Shown: positions 13,018 through 24,653 of the stretch, one piece after another
Numbering within the stretch: the first letter of the stretch is position 1
How the letters are laid out: every line of letters begins with the position of its first letter
Assembly: GCA_947184155.2 (NCBI GenBank)
Contig: CAMXCT020000391.1
Coordinates: forward strand, 581,254 to 645,253
Source: Cladocopium goreaui
Taxonomy: Eukaryota > Sar > Dinophyceae > Suessiales > Symbiodiniaceae
DNA length: 64,000 nucleotides
Reading direction: 5' to 3'
Notes under the pieces: model-generated
Databases searched by the model: none
The model's input: the letters and a program-made list of their open reading frames with translations, nothing else
Told to the model about the DNA's origin: nothing
Program-made: the position numbers and the translations under genes

Positions 13018-13173
13018 AGTGATGACTCCAATCGCACGCGACGGCGGAGGGCTGACCTGCAAACAAGACAGGTCGAGACCCTGGTAGCAAACGCCAGCGC
13101 GACCAGGTGCTGTGACGGCCGGCGTGATGGCGTAGACGTCGCGACACAAGACGTTGCGATGACACGTGGAGAG
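13018..13173 (+). CDS. Candidate exon, unknown hydrophilic protein
   Basis: TTTTAG|AGT to GGAGAG|GTTGGG encloses 52 codons, including RADLQTRQVETLVANASA and DGVDVATQDVAMTRGE. High GC against very AT-rich surroundings. No domain recognised. Confidence 0.35.
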
Positions 13174-14291
13174 GTTGGGGCCAAAATTAGACCCATTTTA
13201 GAATTGAAATCCATGGGTTTGGGGATCCCCCATCTTAAGAAACCTCCAAATGAAGAGTTTTGAAAAAAAAAGGACAGTGAGTGTAATTTTTGGTTTGACC
13301 GCGCAACAATGAGGCAACAAGCACAAGCCTAAAGTTACAGTAATCGTAAGAAATTGGGATGGGATGTTCAAATCAAGCATCGAGACTCAACCAGCAAACG
13401 AATGAGGATTGAATCAGAAAAAAATGGTAGATTAAATATGACTAATCACTGTAACCTATAAATCTATTTTCTGGGGTGGCCATGTCGTCTTTTTATGTCG
13501 GTTTATGTCCGGTGCGAGTAGCCTAGAACCGGGCCGGTGTTGGGTGCCCATCGACTTCTGGGACTATTTTGATGGTCACCGGCTTCTGTTTGTGCTGGAG
13601 TTTTGGGCATATTGTATATATATATATATGTAATTATATGTATGTATATGTGTGTATATACATATATGTGTGTATTATATATATTGATCTAGCTTTTAGA
13701 TGTTTCTGCGACTTTCAAACTATATATGCTTTGTCTGCTGGCCGTACTTTCGGATCTCCGGCGTACGGGAGGATTTCGTCTCTGTCCACAGCTCTGGTTC
13801 CCATGAAAGAATGATTCGAACATGGAATGGGAATGATGGGAATGTCCCACTATTCAAGAAATATCAAGAAATTCAAGACCCCAATTATAGTTCTAATATG
13901 TTCTAATCACCATAAATACATTTACATACCCTAGTGGCCTTGGTTATATAAGCTACTTCTCAACCAAGTTGGCCAACTATGGGGCACCACTGTGGATATT
14001 GATCAAGGAAGTGGTCCCCTGGTTCCAATTTGGGTTTGTCCAAAGATAGGCTCTGCATTCTGGTTTGTCATCATAGATGTAAATGTATATTACATCATTA
14101 TTGTTATTGTTCTTAATATTATTACTCTTATTGTTACTATTATTATGTTTCTGACTATTGTTATTTTTTATACATATATGTATATCGTAAATATAAGCAG
14201 GTATATATGTACCTTACTATTTCCTATTACGTATTATTATTAATTATTGAACTTATATATATACATATATTTCTTCTCCAACAACATTTAG

Positions 14292-14449
14292 GAAGTGTCC
14301 TTTTTTCGAGTGACAGCTCATGCAAAACACGTCATGGTGCAAGCGAGAAAGGAAGGCTTGCAGTTCAACACGCTGCCAGCGACAGCCGAGTGAAGCAATG
14401 CAACCGTCATTGCCCAATGGTTAATGCAGTGGCGGCTGCGTCAATGCAG
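14292..14449 (+). CDS. Candidate exon, unknown protein
   Basis: ATTTAG|GAAGTG to ATGCAG|GTCAGT, both canonical. The frame is open throughout: KTRHGASEKGRLAVQHAA then VKQCNRHCPMVNAVAAAS. Ala/Ser-rich; no family. Confidence 0.4.
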
Positions 14450-16333
14450 GTCAGTGTGCAGGCATGATATATCATGATATTTCCAGATGCCAAAGCGCCA
14501 CATTTGCGGTCACAAAACCATTATTTGTTGGTTTGGCTTACTTAGGCTTACTTAGATGGTCTGATTCGCTAATTGGAAACTAGCTTACAACCCACGAACG
14601 ATACCTAATTAAAAATCCACTGACTCAGTAGTTTACTCATGTTACCCTCTGGCAATTTAACGTAGCGATGGGGGAAAAACAATTTGAGATAGGTACAGGT
14701 GCATCATCATGTTTATCATTTGGCAATGGGCCCTTTGCCATATGTTAAATAACAAGATGGTAGCTAGATTTAACATGATTCAACATGTTTTAACTAGCAA
14801 CTAGCTCCATGGTTCATGTCGGAATCTCCACGAACTCACTGAGTTGCGGACTCCGATAGCACGCGCGCACGTTGCACGCCCCTGGCGACTTCGTGTTGCA
14901 TGACCAATGCCCTCGAAGGTAGAAAAAAAGGAGCGACCTGAGCCTGGGGAGCTTAAGGGATATTGGTGTATGGCTCCAGCATTTGCACAGACACATCACA
15001 TATATATGTATATATATATATGATTATATTTGTATACTGTATACATATATTTGAATGTATTTGAATATATTTGATATATATATATGATTATATTTGTATA
15101 CTGTATACATATATTTGAATATATTTGATATATATATATTTGATTATATTTGTATACTGTATACATATATTTGAATATATTTGATATATATATGATTATA
15201 TTTGTATACTGTATACATATATTTGAATATATTTGATATATATATATATATATTTACAATGAAGTTGAATATAATATATATGTATATATAATAATATATA
15301 TATAATAATATATATATATTTATCATGGAATGATCTATCTATATCTTATGTATATGTATGACATGCTGGTGCTTATATATACAGAGACTTTTCATCATGA
15401 CTACTAGTATGTACAACCACATATATATATTTATATACATGCAAATGATTTGCCGCAAATGCATAGCTAGTGAGCATTGCAAGACACACTGGTACTCGCT
15501 TTATGTGTGATCCATGTTATGGAACACACTCACAACGGTAGACATTTGGGGTAGCACATATACTGTACATGTATGTATATATATATATATGTATCCGTAT
15601 GTATCTGTATATATATATATATACCAATGTAAATATACGCGCGCACGTGCACGTACATTCTACATGCATGCACATATGCACGCACACACACATATATGTA
15701 TACATATATATATATATATATTTACACACATGCATAAAGTACATGTATACCTGCCTATACATATACATATATATATATATATAACATCCTGGTTATTACT
15801 GGTTATCGTTTGGCAGGGTTGAACATCAGCCTTGTGATCTATTGGTATTTAGATGATGAAATCACACTTAATTTAAAGTACAGGATCCCATCTGTGAATC
15901 CAGTTGTCCAGTGAAATTTGTGCCAAACTCCAGTTGGGGTTTGAGTGCTGGGCGAAAAAAAAGGAAGAAACTCACAGTTTTTTTATTGGCGGGGAAATAT
16001 GGGGAATCATCCCTAAAAGGACTCACAATTCTTAGGAATATGATGCTTTGATCAATGACCAACCTTTCTGCGTTCTGATGTTGAGATCCTCAATGGCACC
16101 TCAATGTGACCTTTATGAAGGATTGTGGTGCCCAGACTGCCCAGATGATCATTTGGTCATCTCAAAAGGCAAGCCCTGCCATCACTTGCCATCACTCAGT
16201 AGGTCCTTTGAAGCTTGGGTAGTTGATCCAGATTTTTGGAGAGAGGTGAAATACGGCTAAGGCCGGAAGCCTATGCCTAAGCTAGGGTTAGAAGATCATT
16301 TTTTTTTTTTTGAGGGCGTGGGTGCCTTCGCAG
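14450..16333. other. Intron-like stretch
   Basis: Mostly TA-rich and CA-rich low complexity. A half terminus of the TACCCTCTGG family (TACCCTCTGGCAATTTAAC) lies at about 14643. No convincing gene. Confidence 0.5.
15015..15250. repeat. AT-rich tandem repeat, ~55-60 bp unit, four copies
   Basis: Each copy carries TTTGTATACTGTATACA followed by TATATTTGAATATATTTGA. The core GTATACTGTATAC is nearly palindromic, so each unit can form a small hairpin. Confidence 0.85.
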
Positions 16334-16438
16334 GCCGAAAAAGAAATGCGGTGTCAAGATGTCGAGTGGAAGGCACTTCGACTTTCAGATGGGGCACCAA
16401 AGCAAAAGCCATGGCTTTGGTCATCATTGGATATCCTG
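16334..16438 (+). CDS. Exon before the Trp-rich repeat exon
   Basis: CTTCGCAG|GCC to ATCCTG|GTAAAT encloses exactly 35 codons: AEKEMRCQDVEWKALRL then SDGAPKQKPWLWSSLDIL. Trp, Lys and Glu content resembles the next exon, so it is probably the same gene. Confidence 0.5.
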
Positions 16439-16730
16439 GTAAATTAACCCAGTTCCTGAAAGTCCAACCCCTATCTGACATGGCATGGTCTATGTTAATT
16501 TACTGGAGGTATTTGATTTTTTTCTGTTCAGTGACCATGCAACTTGGGGGTGCAAACAATCTTCAGCTCGTCCAAGTCAACCATGCACCCAACGGAAACG
16601 ATGGTGCTCACTGCTCACCATCCTTTTTTTAACTTCCCTCGTAAATTCCCGGACATTTGCATTGATATATTTGTTTGCTTTATCTATCTATATATATATA
16701 GTTGTGTTGAAAGAACTTGTTTATTTTCAG

Positions 16731-17793
16731 CATGGCAAGACAGTAAGCGTGCCAGCATTGTTGAACCCTGCACTTGCTCTGCTTGACTCCCCGCTGCTGC
16801 GGACTCAGGAGTCAGACTGGGCTGCTTGGGAAGAATCTTGGAAGAGCGGTTGGGACCAGTGGCAGTGGAAGGACGAGCAGGCCCCAACTGCAGGCGAAGG
16901 CCTACAACAGGCTTCGCATGACTGGTGGGCACAGGGAGCAGAGCAGGCTGCTGCCTCTCAACAGCCAGAGAACGACGAGCAGGCTTCACATGACTGGTGG
17001 GCACAGGGAGCAGAGCAGGCTGCTGCCTCTCAACAGCCAGAGAACGACGAGCAGGCTTCACATGACTGGTGGGCACAGGGAGCAGAGCAGGCTGCTGCCT
17101 CTCAACAGCCAGAGAACGACGAGCAGGCTTCACATGACTGGTGGGCACAGGGAGGAGAGCAGGCCGGCGCCTCTCAACAGCCAGGGAACGAGAGCAAGGC
17201 TGCTGCTCCCCTCTCAACAGCCAGAGAACGACGAGCAGGCTTCACATGACTGGTGGGCACAGGGAGGAGAGCAGGCCGGCGCCTCTCAACAGCCAGGGAA
17301 CGACGAGGCTGCTGTGTCTCAAAAGTCAGAGAAGGCTTCGCATGACTGGTGGGCACAGGGAGGAGAGCAGGCTGCAGCCTCCCAAAAGCCAGAGAACGAC
17401 GAGCAGGCTTCGCATGACTGGTGGGCACAGGGAGGAGAGCAGGCTGCTGCCTCCCAACAGCCAGAGAACGACGAGCAGGCTTCGCATGACTGGTGGGCAC
17501 AGGGAGGAGAGCAGGCTGCTGCCTCTCAACAGCCAGAGAACGACGAGCAGGCTTCACATGACTGGTGGGCACAGGGAGGAGATCACGCTGCTGCCTCTCA
17601 ACAGCCTAATGTGAAGGAGGAGCAGGTTCCCACAGATCAAGTGCCTGTGGCAGATGAGGAGGAGGAGTGGGAACATGACGATTGGTTTCCCGCAATACCA
17701 CAGCAGGATGAGAAAGTAAAGGAGGAGGACCAGGAAGAACCAGCAAAGACTGCAGACCAGGACGAAGCCCCGGAAAATGAGCTGCCACCGGAG
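16731..17793 (+). CDS. Large Trp/Gln/Glu-rich repeat exon with internal frame break
   Basis: TTTTCAG|CAT to CCGGAG|GTGCGG. The N-terminal part reads SDWAAWEESWKSGWDQWQW. Then come nine copies of a 24-residue repeat (ASHDWWAQGGEQAAASQQ plus PENDE), followed by an acidic tail (ADEEEEWEHDDWFPAIPQQ). It is a disordered, low-complexity protein segment rather than an enzyme. Copies one to four are in one frame and copies five to nine in the next. Copy starts are 72 bp apart except four to five, which are 112 bp apart, so the frame is lost around 17180-17215. Either the allele is broken, a short noncanonical intron lies there, or the assembly is wrong in the repeat. Open minus-strand frames over it are shadows. 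Confidence 0.6.
16908..17619 (+). repeat. 72-bp coding tandem repeat, nine copies
   Basis: Copy starts are at 16908, 16980, 17052, 17124, 17236, 17332, 17404, 17476 and 17548. Copies are nearly identical (GGAGCAGAG versus GGAGGAGAG variants), which suggests recent homogenisation. Confidence 0.9.
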
Positions 17794-18427
17794 GTGCGGA
17801 TGACGGAGATATCCTGCGAATTTCTGGGCTATCGTGGAATAATGTCTCCGTAACATATTTTAGTATGAGATGATGAAGATGCAGAATATTCAGAACTTTT
17901 TTTGGAGAATTTGTTGGATAGAAATGAGCCAGCCCCAATGATGGTTTGATGCTTGCGTTTGAAGTTTGGGATTTTCCCTCCATTGAGCCAGGCTCTCCTG
18001 CGCGAGGATTTGCTGCAGGACACCCGCTGACGATCCCTGATCTTGTGAATGGCAGGGCATTTCTCATCGAATTCATTCGGTTATCAGTTATCATGGTGAT
18101 TCTGGTGGGAATTTCCGGTGGTTGATTTAATGCTGGTATATGGTGTTTGTATATGATGTATGTGGTTGTATTGGATATACAATGGATGTTAACGTGTGTC
18201 AACTGTAATTTGAGACGAATTTAAGGGGAACATCTTACTTTATAGAATATTTCCAGGAAATCGATACAATTTGGGATCAACCATCCGATACCGCAGTCAG
18301 CATGGGACGCAGTACCTAGTTTACAACAAAGGGATCCTTAGGGGGAAGAGATTTTGCCACAAGAACCATCCCAACCTCCCCCATCCAAAGGTAATCCCCA
18401 CAACAATAGTGGTGGTTGTTACCGCAG

Positions 18428-18471
18428 CCGTGCAGGAGGGCATGCCCTTCCGAGCCGTTGGCGATGTGGAG
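18428..18471 (+). CDS. Small exon, unknown
   Basis: ACCGCAG|CCG to GTGGAG|GTTAGA. It reads VQEGMPFRAVGDVE. The donor could instead be 9 nt further, after VRQ. The extended frame (VRILGTVEGRSFPDGWG) looks protein-like too. Confidence 0.4.
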
Positions 18472-18818
18472 GTTAGACAGGTGCGGATTTTGGGGACCGT
18501 TGAGGGTCGGAGTTTTCCAGACGGATGGGGCAATCCTATCAACCGTTTTGGGGGGTATTGAATATTGGGGGGAGGCAGAATGAACAACAAACATGACAAT
18601 TTCGCAGATAAACCCGACAAGAACGTGCTTTTCAAGTTGGTGAAAATATGTCTACTTTTACTCCACTATGATCCCCAATTGACTTTCACATGTCGTGGTT
18701 GAAACCACCAGCATGTGGCTCATGCAGCAGCATATTTTGGGAGAGATTTCTTCCACTAGACATGTTTCATCTAGGGCAACCATACCAAAATCCCTAAATT
18801 GCTCCTTGCTCCTTATAG

Positions 18819-18884
18819 GTACCTAAGGTGGCTCCCAGCCTGGTGCTCCCAACAAGGGCCAAACATTGGCAGCATGACTCCCAG
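18819..18884 (+). CDS. Small exon, unknown
   Basis: TTATAG|GTA to TCCCAG|GTTGAG encloses exactly 22 codons, starting VPKVAPSLVLPTRAKHW. Confidence 0.4.
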
Positions 18885-19214
18885 GTTGAGGGCTGTTGTT
18901 TTCGATCATTTTCCACCAGAGCCTGCAGGGTTTCCAAATTTTCCAATCAGCAATTGATATTTATGGCTCCAAAAGGGGAGGATTTTCCTAAAAATCGGAT
19001 CATTCAACAGTTGTTTGATCATATTTGATCTATTGCATCTGGGTAGGTTCATTCGGGTGTCGCGAAAAACCTCTGCTTTTTTTGGGAATTTTCCCCGGAG
19101 TTCAGCGGCCATTTTCTGGTGAGTTACCGGGTACCGTGATGGTCCAGCTACTGAAAAACACGCCCCACGGCCTGGTCCAGCTGGAAAAAAGGCATCCTGG
19201 AATATGACTGCGAT

Positions 19215-19334
19215 TCCATCTGGTTATGACTAACACTTTGCCATGGAAAGATCCACCTTTATTAAGAACGGTAAACCATCTATTTCTATGGGCCATGGCT
19301 ACCATGGCGAACTGTTAGTCATAACCAGAGGGTA
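19215..19334. mobile_element. Introner-like inverted-repeat element
   Basis: The left end CCATCTGGTTATGACTAAC and right end GTTAGTCATAACCAGAGGG are inverted copies over about 17 bp. The core GGGCCATGGCTACCATGGCG is shared with the copy at 21239. Confidence 0.75.
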
Positions 19335-19871
19335 ACATTCAAATCTGAAACACAATGATGATCAGATGATGCTCAGATTTGTACACAGATTGTAGCTGCG
19401 ACTGGATGTTGGAGTGGATGATATGACACTACCCCAACTATTGGGATATTACCCAAAAAAAATTGGGATATTTACCCCAACTATTGGGATATTTACCCCA
19501 ACTATTGGGATATTACCATATATTACCCAAAAAAATTGCACTTCTGCCCAGCAAAGATCATTTTTTTTGGGTGCCAGGCGGCAAACCCACAGAGCAACTT
19601 CCTCTACACGCTTAGAGCCCCACGGCAGAGATGGCGCTCATGGCATGGCATGGCACGCATAGCACGACCCAGAAAGACGCCCATACTTTCCAGGTGTCCA
19701 ACTGATGGCATCTTGCGAAATTTCTCACTGTTACAGAATGTGGCAAGTGATAACTGGGAAAGATATATAGTATGATGATGGCAAACAAAGGCAAACCATG
19801 GAATTTTGATAGGTGACCGGAGATCATGTCAAACTTGTGCTCTGGGAGCCTGGGAGCATTGGCAATTCCAG

Positions 19872-19958
19872 GCTGTAAAGCAGCGGATGGCTGCTAAAGT
19901 ACTGGAGCAGAAACTCAGTCACCCCGACTTTTACAAGCATTCTGAGATAAATGATGTG
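19872..19958 (+). CDS. Exon, unknown charged helical segment
   Basis: TTCCAG|GCT to GATGTG|GTTAGT encloses exactly 29 codons: AVKQRMAAKVLEQKLSH then PDFYKHSEINDV. The composition is very typical of a real protein helix. No family recognised. Confidence 0.55.
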
Positions 19959-20070
19959 GTTAGTTCTGTTTTTTTTGGTGGAATTCATAGTGTGCCAAAC
20001 CAGCTAAAAACCCAAGAAAATCAAGAGGCCGGTCACTCCATGGGCGTCCCAGCGTCCCAACTTTTCCCAG

Positions 20071-20146
20071 GCTGGCAACATGGTGACGTTGTCAGGCCGG
20101 GTGTTCGGGTGTTTGCGGCGATGTCTCCGATCAAATCTTCTTTTTG
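20071..20146 (+). CDS. Exon of an SH3-like barrel module (first part)
   Basis: TTCCCAG|GCT to TTTTTG|GTAAGG. It reads GDVVRPGVRVFAAMSPIK. The pattern GDxVxxGxxVxAxxxI is that of small SH3-like/KOW-type barrels common in dinoflagellate proteins. The second half may be the exon at 21111. It ends with two bases of a codon. Confidence 0.45.
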
Positions 20147-20299
20147 GTAAGGATTGGTAAGGTACTATGGCACTGAATATCTATGCAACATGTATATATA
20201 AAATTATATAATCACATATATATATACATATACACACGATTACACACGCATATATACACATATATATATATAATTATATATATAAAATGATATATACAT

Positions 20300-20331
<32 letters not shown>

Positions 20332-20721
20332 TAAACGTGTCACGTAAATGCATGTGATATACAGCATATGTCTGAAAGATCTTGCGCATCGACGCCCTTG
20401 GAAAGCCTGGCTGTGAAATGAGCTCGTCCGAAATAAGCAGACCCAAGGGACCCAAGGGCCGGCACATTTTGGTCATGTTCCATCAAAAAGGCTATGCAGG
20501 AAAGGATGCACTTGAAAAGCTATAACTGATATTTGATGCTACTCGCATGAACAGTACTTAAGAATGGCTAAGCAAAACAAGTTGCAGTCCAACATTGTTT
20601 TCTTTAACTATCATTTTGGAGGAATATCTCTACAAACCATGCCATATTTGCAGATGTTTGCAACAGACCCCGGGTCGCCCAGCGTCCTGTCCTACCAACC
20701 CACTGGTTGCTGAATTCGCAG

Positions 20722-20766
20722 GGTGAACATCAGGGCTAAGCAGCGGTACCCATACGAGGAGCTACG
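20722..20766 (+). CDS. Small exon
   Basis: TCGCAG|GGTG to GCTACG|GTATGA. It reads VNIRAKQRYPYEEL and joins the previous exon in frame through a Trp codon. Its 3' end and start of intron recur at 23258. Confidence 0.4.
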
Positions 20767-21110
20767 GTATGAGTTTCCCAACCGCATGATAGGTTGTCTT
20801 GTTGAATGATGCATGGTCAAATTTGTTTTGATGGCTTACTCCCAAGCTACCCACGCTTGATTCTTCGAGAATTGAAGGGACACATTATATACAGTTTTCA
20901 CATGTTTTCACCCCATATTTCACCGAACATTTCAACATGTTTCAAGCCTAATATTCCCCCTAAACCATCTTGAACCACGCCAATGAGATTCCGTTGCTAC
21001 ATATTATGATTGGTATTATATTCCCCTTAATGTAATCTTAATGTCCCTTAATATTCCCCTTAAAGCATCAAATTTTGGACATCACTGCGCTATCATCATT
21101 GGTTCCACAG

Positions 21111-21192
21111 GCACTGTGCTGCGTGTGAATCAGCCCGGTCCGGAGGGTGTTCTTGTCGGAACGCGCGTGGCGCGCGTTCCGATCAAGCCGAG
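21111..21192 (+). CDS. Exon of an SH3-like barrel module (second part)
   Basis: TCCACAG|GCA to GCCGAG|GTGCGG. It reads TVLRVNQPGPEGVLVGT then RVARVPIKP. GTVxRVxxxxPEGVLV is the usual second half of SH3-like barrels. It contains a perfect 11-bp inverted repeat (21157-21181). Its phase does not join exon 20722 directly. Confidence 0.5.
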
Positions 21193-21238
21193 GTGCGGTC
21201 GATTGCGGTCGGCACCGGGGGAATCAATGGAATATCAG

Positions 21239-21331
21239 TACCCTCTGGTTATTTAACATAGCCATGGGTAAACCATCTATAAATGGGCCATGGCTACCAT
21301 GGCGAACCGTTAGTCATAACCAGGCCGGGTA
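21239..21331. mobile_element. Introner-like inverted-repeat element
   Basis: TACCCTCTGGTTATTTAACA at the left. The right end is CGTTAGTCATAACCAGGCC. The internal CCATGGCTACCATGGCGAA is shared with 19215-19334. Confidence 0.65.
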
Positions 21332-22460
21332 TCCCAATGGAAATCTCCATTTACTGTACATGGGGTATCAATGGATCATGGCTATCAAGGTAGGAAACTG
21401 GTGTGTGTTTTTCGAACATCACATATAAAAGAGCTTTCTGAGAAAACAACAACCAATTTGCTGAGCATATCTGAAGCTATTATCTTGTGCCTTACCATGT
21501 CATTTGCACAATTTTATCACGCACACGCAAGTGTTACTATTACTGTTGATATTTTTAAACATATCATTATTGGATATTATTGTGACGAGTTTGCCAGGTA
21601 CAGTATTAGTGAGTTTAGCCTACATATCACATATATTAATCATTGGGCCAAAAAAATTGATCACACTGTTATCATTCTTTACAGAACCATTTTATTGTTC
21701 GCTATTATTTTTGTTGTGTATTGCTATTCTTCTATTGTTGTTGTTATACAATGTCAAAAGATATGATTTTGATGATGAGATGTGGCTCGTGCTTCCTGTT
21801 GGAAACAACAATATTATAATATGTTTGGAATTCATGGCGGTTGTCAGGGTGAGCATTCATGGACTCCTTTATTTTCCACGATTTGGGAAGACCCCTGTGA
21901 TTCTATAGAATTTCTATAGATACATGGATATTTTTGTGCATTTACAGCACGGACATATGTAAAAAGATAGCATGTGGCTGTCTGTATATGGTTCCTACCA
22001 TCCTCGATACCAAAAAGCGACGGGGAAAATCACCATATTTTTTGGTGAGTTCGGTAAATCAACGAGCTATAACGAGGGCCATATTCAATGGCACACTGTT
22101 AAATTATTGGAGGGTTTGTTCCCGGATGGAATTGGATTGGGGTAAGTATCCTTCATAAAGGGCTTGATTTTTCATGTGAATTATGATGATTCAGCCCAGC
22201 AAATGACCTATATCTCACTTGGAATCCGAAAATATAGGGTGTTTCAGAAATGCTTTGAATCGCCACTGGTGATTCTTGGGATTGGGATTCATGGATATAG
22301 ATGAACTTTAACTTGTTTTCTTGCACCAATTGACCCCAACGATTGATCAAATTTAGTGCTATGTGTGTGTGTGTGTACTCTACGTAGCTATGAATATAGA
22401 TATCCGTCAAAACTCTTTCCCTCTTCCTCTCTATCCTAAATGGAATTCACATACACCCGG

Positions 22461-22568
22461 TAATCAAACATGGCTATCTGGGAAACCCCAAAAACTAAAT
22501 GGAGGTTTGTTTTAATGGGAAAATCATCGAACTAAATGGAGGATTTCAGCAAGCCATGTGACTGATTA
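22461..22568. mobile_element. Second-family inverted-repeat element (TAATCAAACATGGCT)
   Basis: The left end is TAATCAAACATGGCTATCTG; the right end is CAGCAAGCCATGTGACTGATTA, its imperfect inverse. The middle has AACTAAATGGAGG repeated. Confidence 0.5.
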
Positions 22569-22800
22569 TGGGAGAGTGGTCAATAACACATTTAAACTTT
22601 AAACAATACTGTAGACTATACATGTATAATTATGTATATATCCTATCATTTCACCAGTATTTACACTTTAGTAGGTAAATCATACACAAGTTGATAATTT
22701 TGAATGGTTTTGTTAAGTTACCAAAGCCCGTCATGATCAGTCATGTTTGATATTGTTTGGTTACGGAAGGGCATTCCATCAGTGAAAAATAATCAAAGAG

Positions 22801-22930
22801 TACCCTCTGGTAATTTAAGGTAGCTATGGGGAAAATCACGATGTTTAAGTTCGGCAAATCATCACAATTCACCGAACTAAATAACTAATTGGTAATTTCC
22901 CATAGCAAACTGTTAAATAATCAAAGGGTA
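22801..22930. mobile_element. Introner-like inverted-repeat element
   Basis: Left TACCCTCTGGTAATTTAAGG, right CTGTTAAATAATCAAAGGGT. It abuts further similar termini on both sides (AATCAAAGAG before it, CCCCAGGGTAAAC after it), so copies are nested or adjacent. Confidence 0.65.
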
Positions 22931-23057
22931 CCCCAGGGTAAACGTTTACATAGATGAGGAAAATATTGCAAAACCCAGCATTTGTGCATCATTTTCCAAG
23001 GGTTTCTCCATGGGTTTTCCACATCTATGTACCTTCAACGGGCTAACTTCCGTCCAG

Positions 23058-23101
23058 GGGCTGGGTCAATGCCGACGCCTTGCAGCCCCTCTCGGAGCGC
23101 G
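23058..23101 (+). CDS. Small exon
   Basis: GTCCAG|GGG to GAGCGCG|GTGCGG. It reads GWVNADALQPLSER. GC-rich island in AT-rich intron; function unknown. Confidence 0.35.
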
Positions 23102-23565
23102 GTGCGGCGCCTTAACGCCTCAGCAACGTGTGCTGTGAAAGATCTTTCGAAACCATGGGAATAACATGGAATAACATCCATCCACTGGTGACAGGAGGGA
23201 GCTAAGGAGCTAGGGGAATCCATATGCCATATTCCCCATGAAATAGGGAGCTACTCGGAGCTACGGTGTGAGTTTCCCAACCGCATGATAGACATGGAGG
23301 TTTCCTAAAATAGGGGCAGCCCCAAACAATCCAGTCGTCATGGGTATCCCACATTTTTGGACACCTCCACGTGGGGAACCTTAAAATAACACTCGATTGG
23401 TTTTGTTGGGAAAATTAACACCGGACACCCTGGTATATTTTGATGGTAAAAAAACATGTAAAAATTGAACCCATGGGTTTTCTGTAGATTTCCCCCTATG
23501 TTCCCAATCCGTTGAATAAAAAAAGCCGACATTGCAGCAGCCAATAAATGTGAGTTTGATTGGTT

Positions 23566-23674
23566 TACCCTCTGGTTATTTAACATAGCCATGGTAGCCA
23601 TGGCTCATTTATAGATGGTCTACCTATTAAAAATGGTGATTTTCCATGGCAAACTGTTAAATAACCAGATGGTA
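23566..23674. mobile_element. Introner-like inverted-repeat element
   Basis: Left ACCCTCTGGTTATTTAACA, right TGTTAAATAACCAGATGGTA. An 8-bp direct repeat ATTGGTTT sits immediately outside both ends, as expected of a target-site duplication. Confidence 0.75.
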
Positions 23675-23871
23675 TATTGGTTTGATCGGAGGAAACTATG
23701 TGAAACCATTGGCATTTCAATGCCATTCCACTATAGCCAAGCCGTGGTGATTGACGGCTGATGGAGCAACGGTTGGGTGATTTGGGATGATCTCGTAATC
23801 GACTGTAATGGTTTTCAGATGGGCGATTTGAATCGATTTAACATATTCACCCACCCAAAAGAATACAAATA

Positions 23872-23970
23872 TATGCATCAGATATGCATCAGATATGCAT
23901 CAGATATGCATCAGATATGCATCAGATATGCATCAGATATGCATCAGATATGCATCAGATATGCATCAGA
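23872..23970. repeat. 11-bp tandem repeat ATGCATCAGAT
   Basis: About nine near-perfect copies. The MHQICIRYASD frame across it is a by-product of an 11-bp unit. Confidence 0.9.
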
Positions 23971-24189
23971 TATGCATCAACATGGTGATTTGGGAAGATT
24001 TTGGGATCGGAAATGCCTATGGTTTGCCACATGGAGGGCAGGCGGATAATTTTTTGGAATCAACTTTTGTGACATCTTGGAGGCGCAGTCCAGCATTGTT
24101 TTGGGATGTTTTGGGCAGATAGGCATTGAAGAGAGAGAGAGAGATTGGGCATGCAGATGCAACTACTGTAATTATCCACATCATGCACA

Positions 24190-24268
24190 GATACATACAT
24201 ACATACAGTGCATACATATACATATACATGTACATGTACATGTACATATACATATGCACATACATACA

Positions 24269-24304
<36 letters not shown>

Positions 24305-24375
24305 TATATACACATACATATATACATATATATATACATATATATATACATATATATATATGTATACAATACGTA
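24190..24375. repeat. TACA/TATACA microsatellite
   Basis: Long CATA/TACATA/TATATA tract. All reading frames through it are low-complexity Tyr/Ile/His/Met peptides. Confidence 0.9.
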
Positions 24376-24653
24376 TGCAATTACAATCGATTACGCATGC
24401 ATGTCGAATATGTTCATGTGTATATAAGCACATCAATCACCGGTCGAAAAATTGGGCAAGGAGCCTGTGGCAATCTGGCGAAAAACATCGGGATGAGTTT
24501 TCGCAAGAACAAACAGGTTATTGAGGAGATGAGTTTACATATTTATAGTATTAGCACGCCCCAAAGCAGATCAAACATATCATATCCTCAAAAGATCGTG
24601 ATCAAACCTACCTTTTCTGCTTCGTTTGGTGGCTAGCCCATTAATTCCTTTGA

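Noticed and set aside
16684-17572. Minus-strand open frames with RRSLAVERQQPALLPVPTS repeats
   Set aside because: Antisense shadow of the Trp-rich coding repeat; splice sites and codon use favour the plus strand.
16908-17619. Regularly spaced repeats as a possible CRISPR array
   Set aside because: Copies are contiguous 72-bp coding units without unique spacers, in a eukaryotic gene.
24017-24636. Tyr/Ile/Met/His-rich open frames on both strands
   Set aside because: Products of the TACA/TATA microsatellite.
24631-24638. A ninth GGCTAGCC outside the transposon cluster
   Set aside because: Single site, no partner, and no extended palindrome; likely chance.
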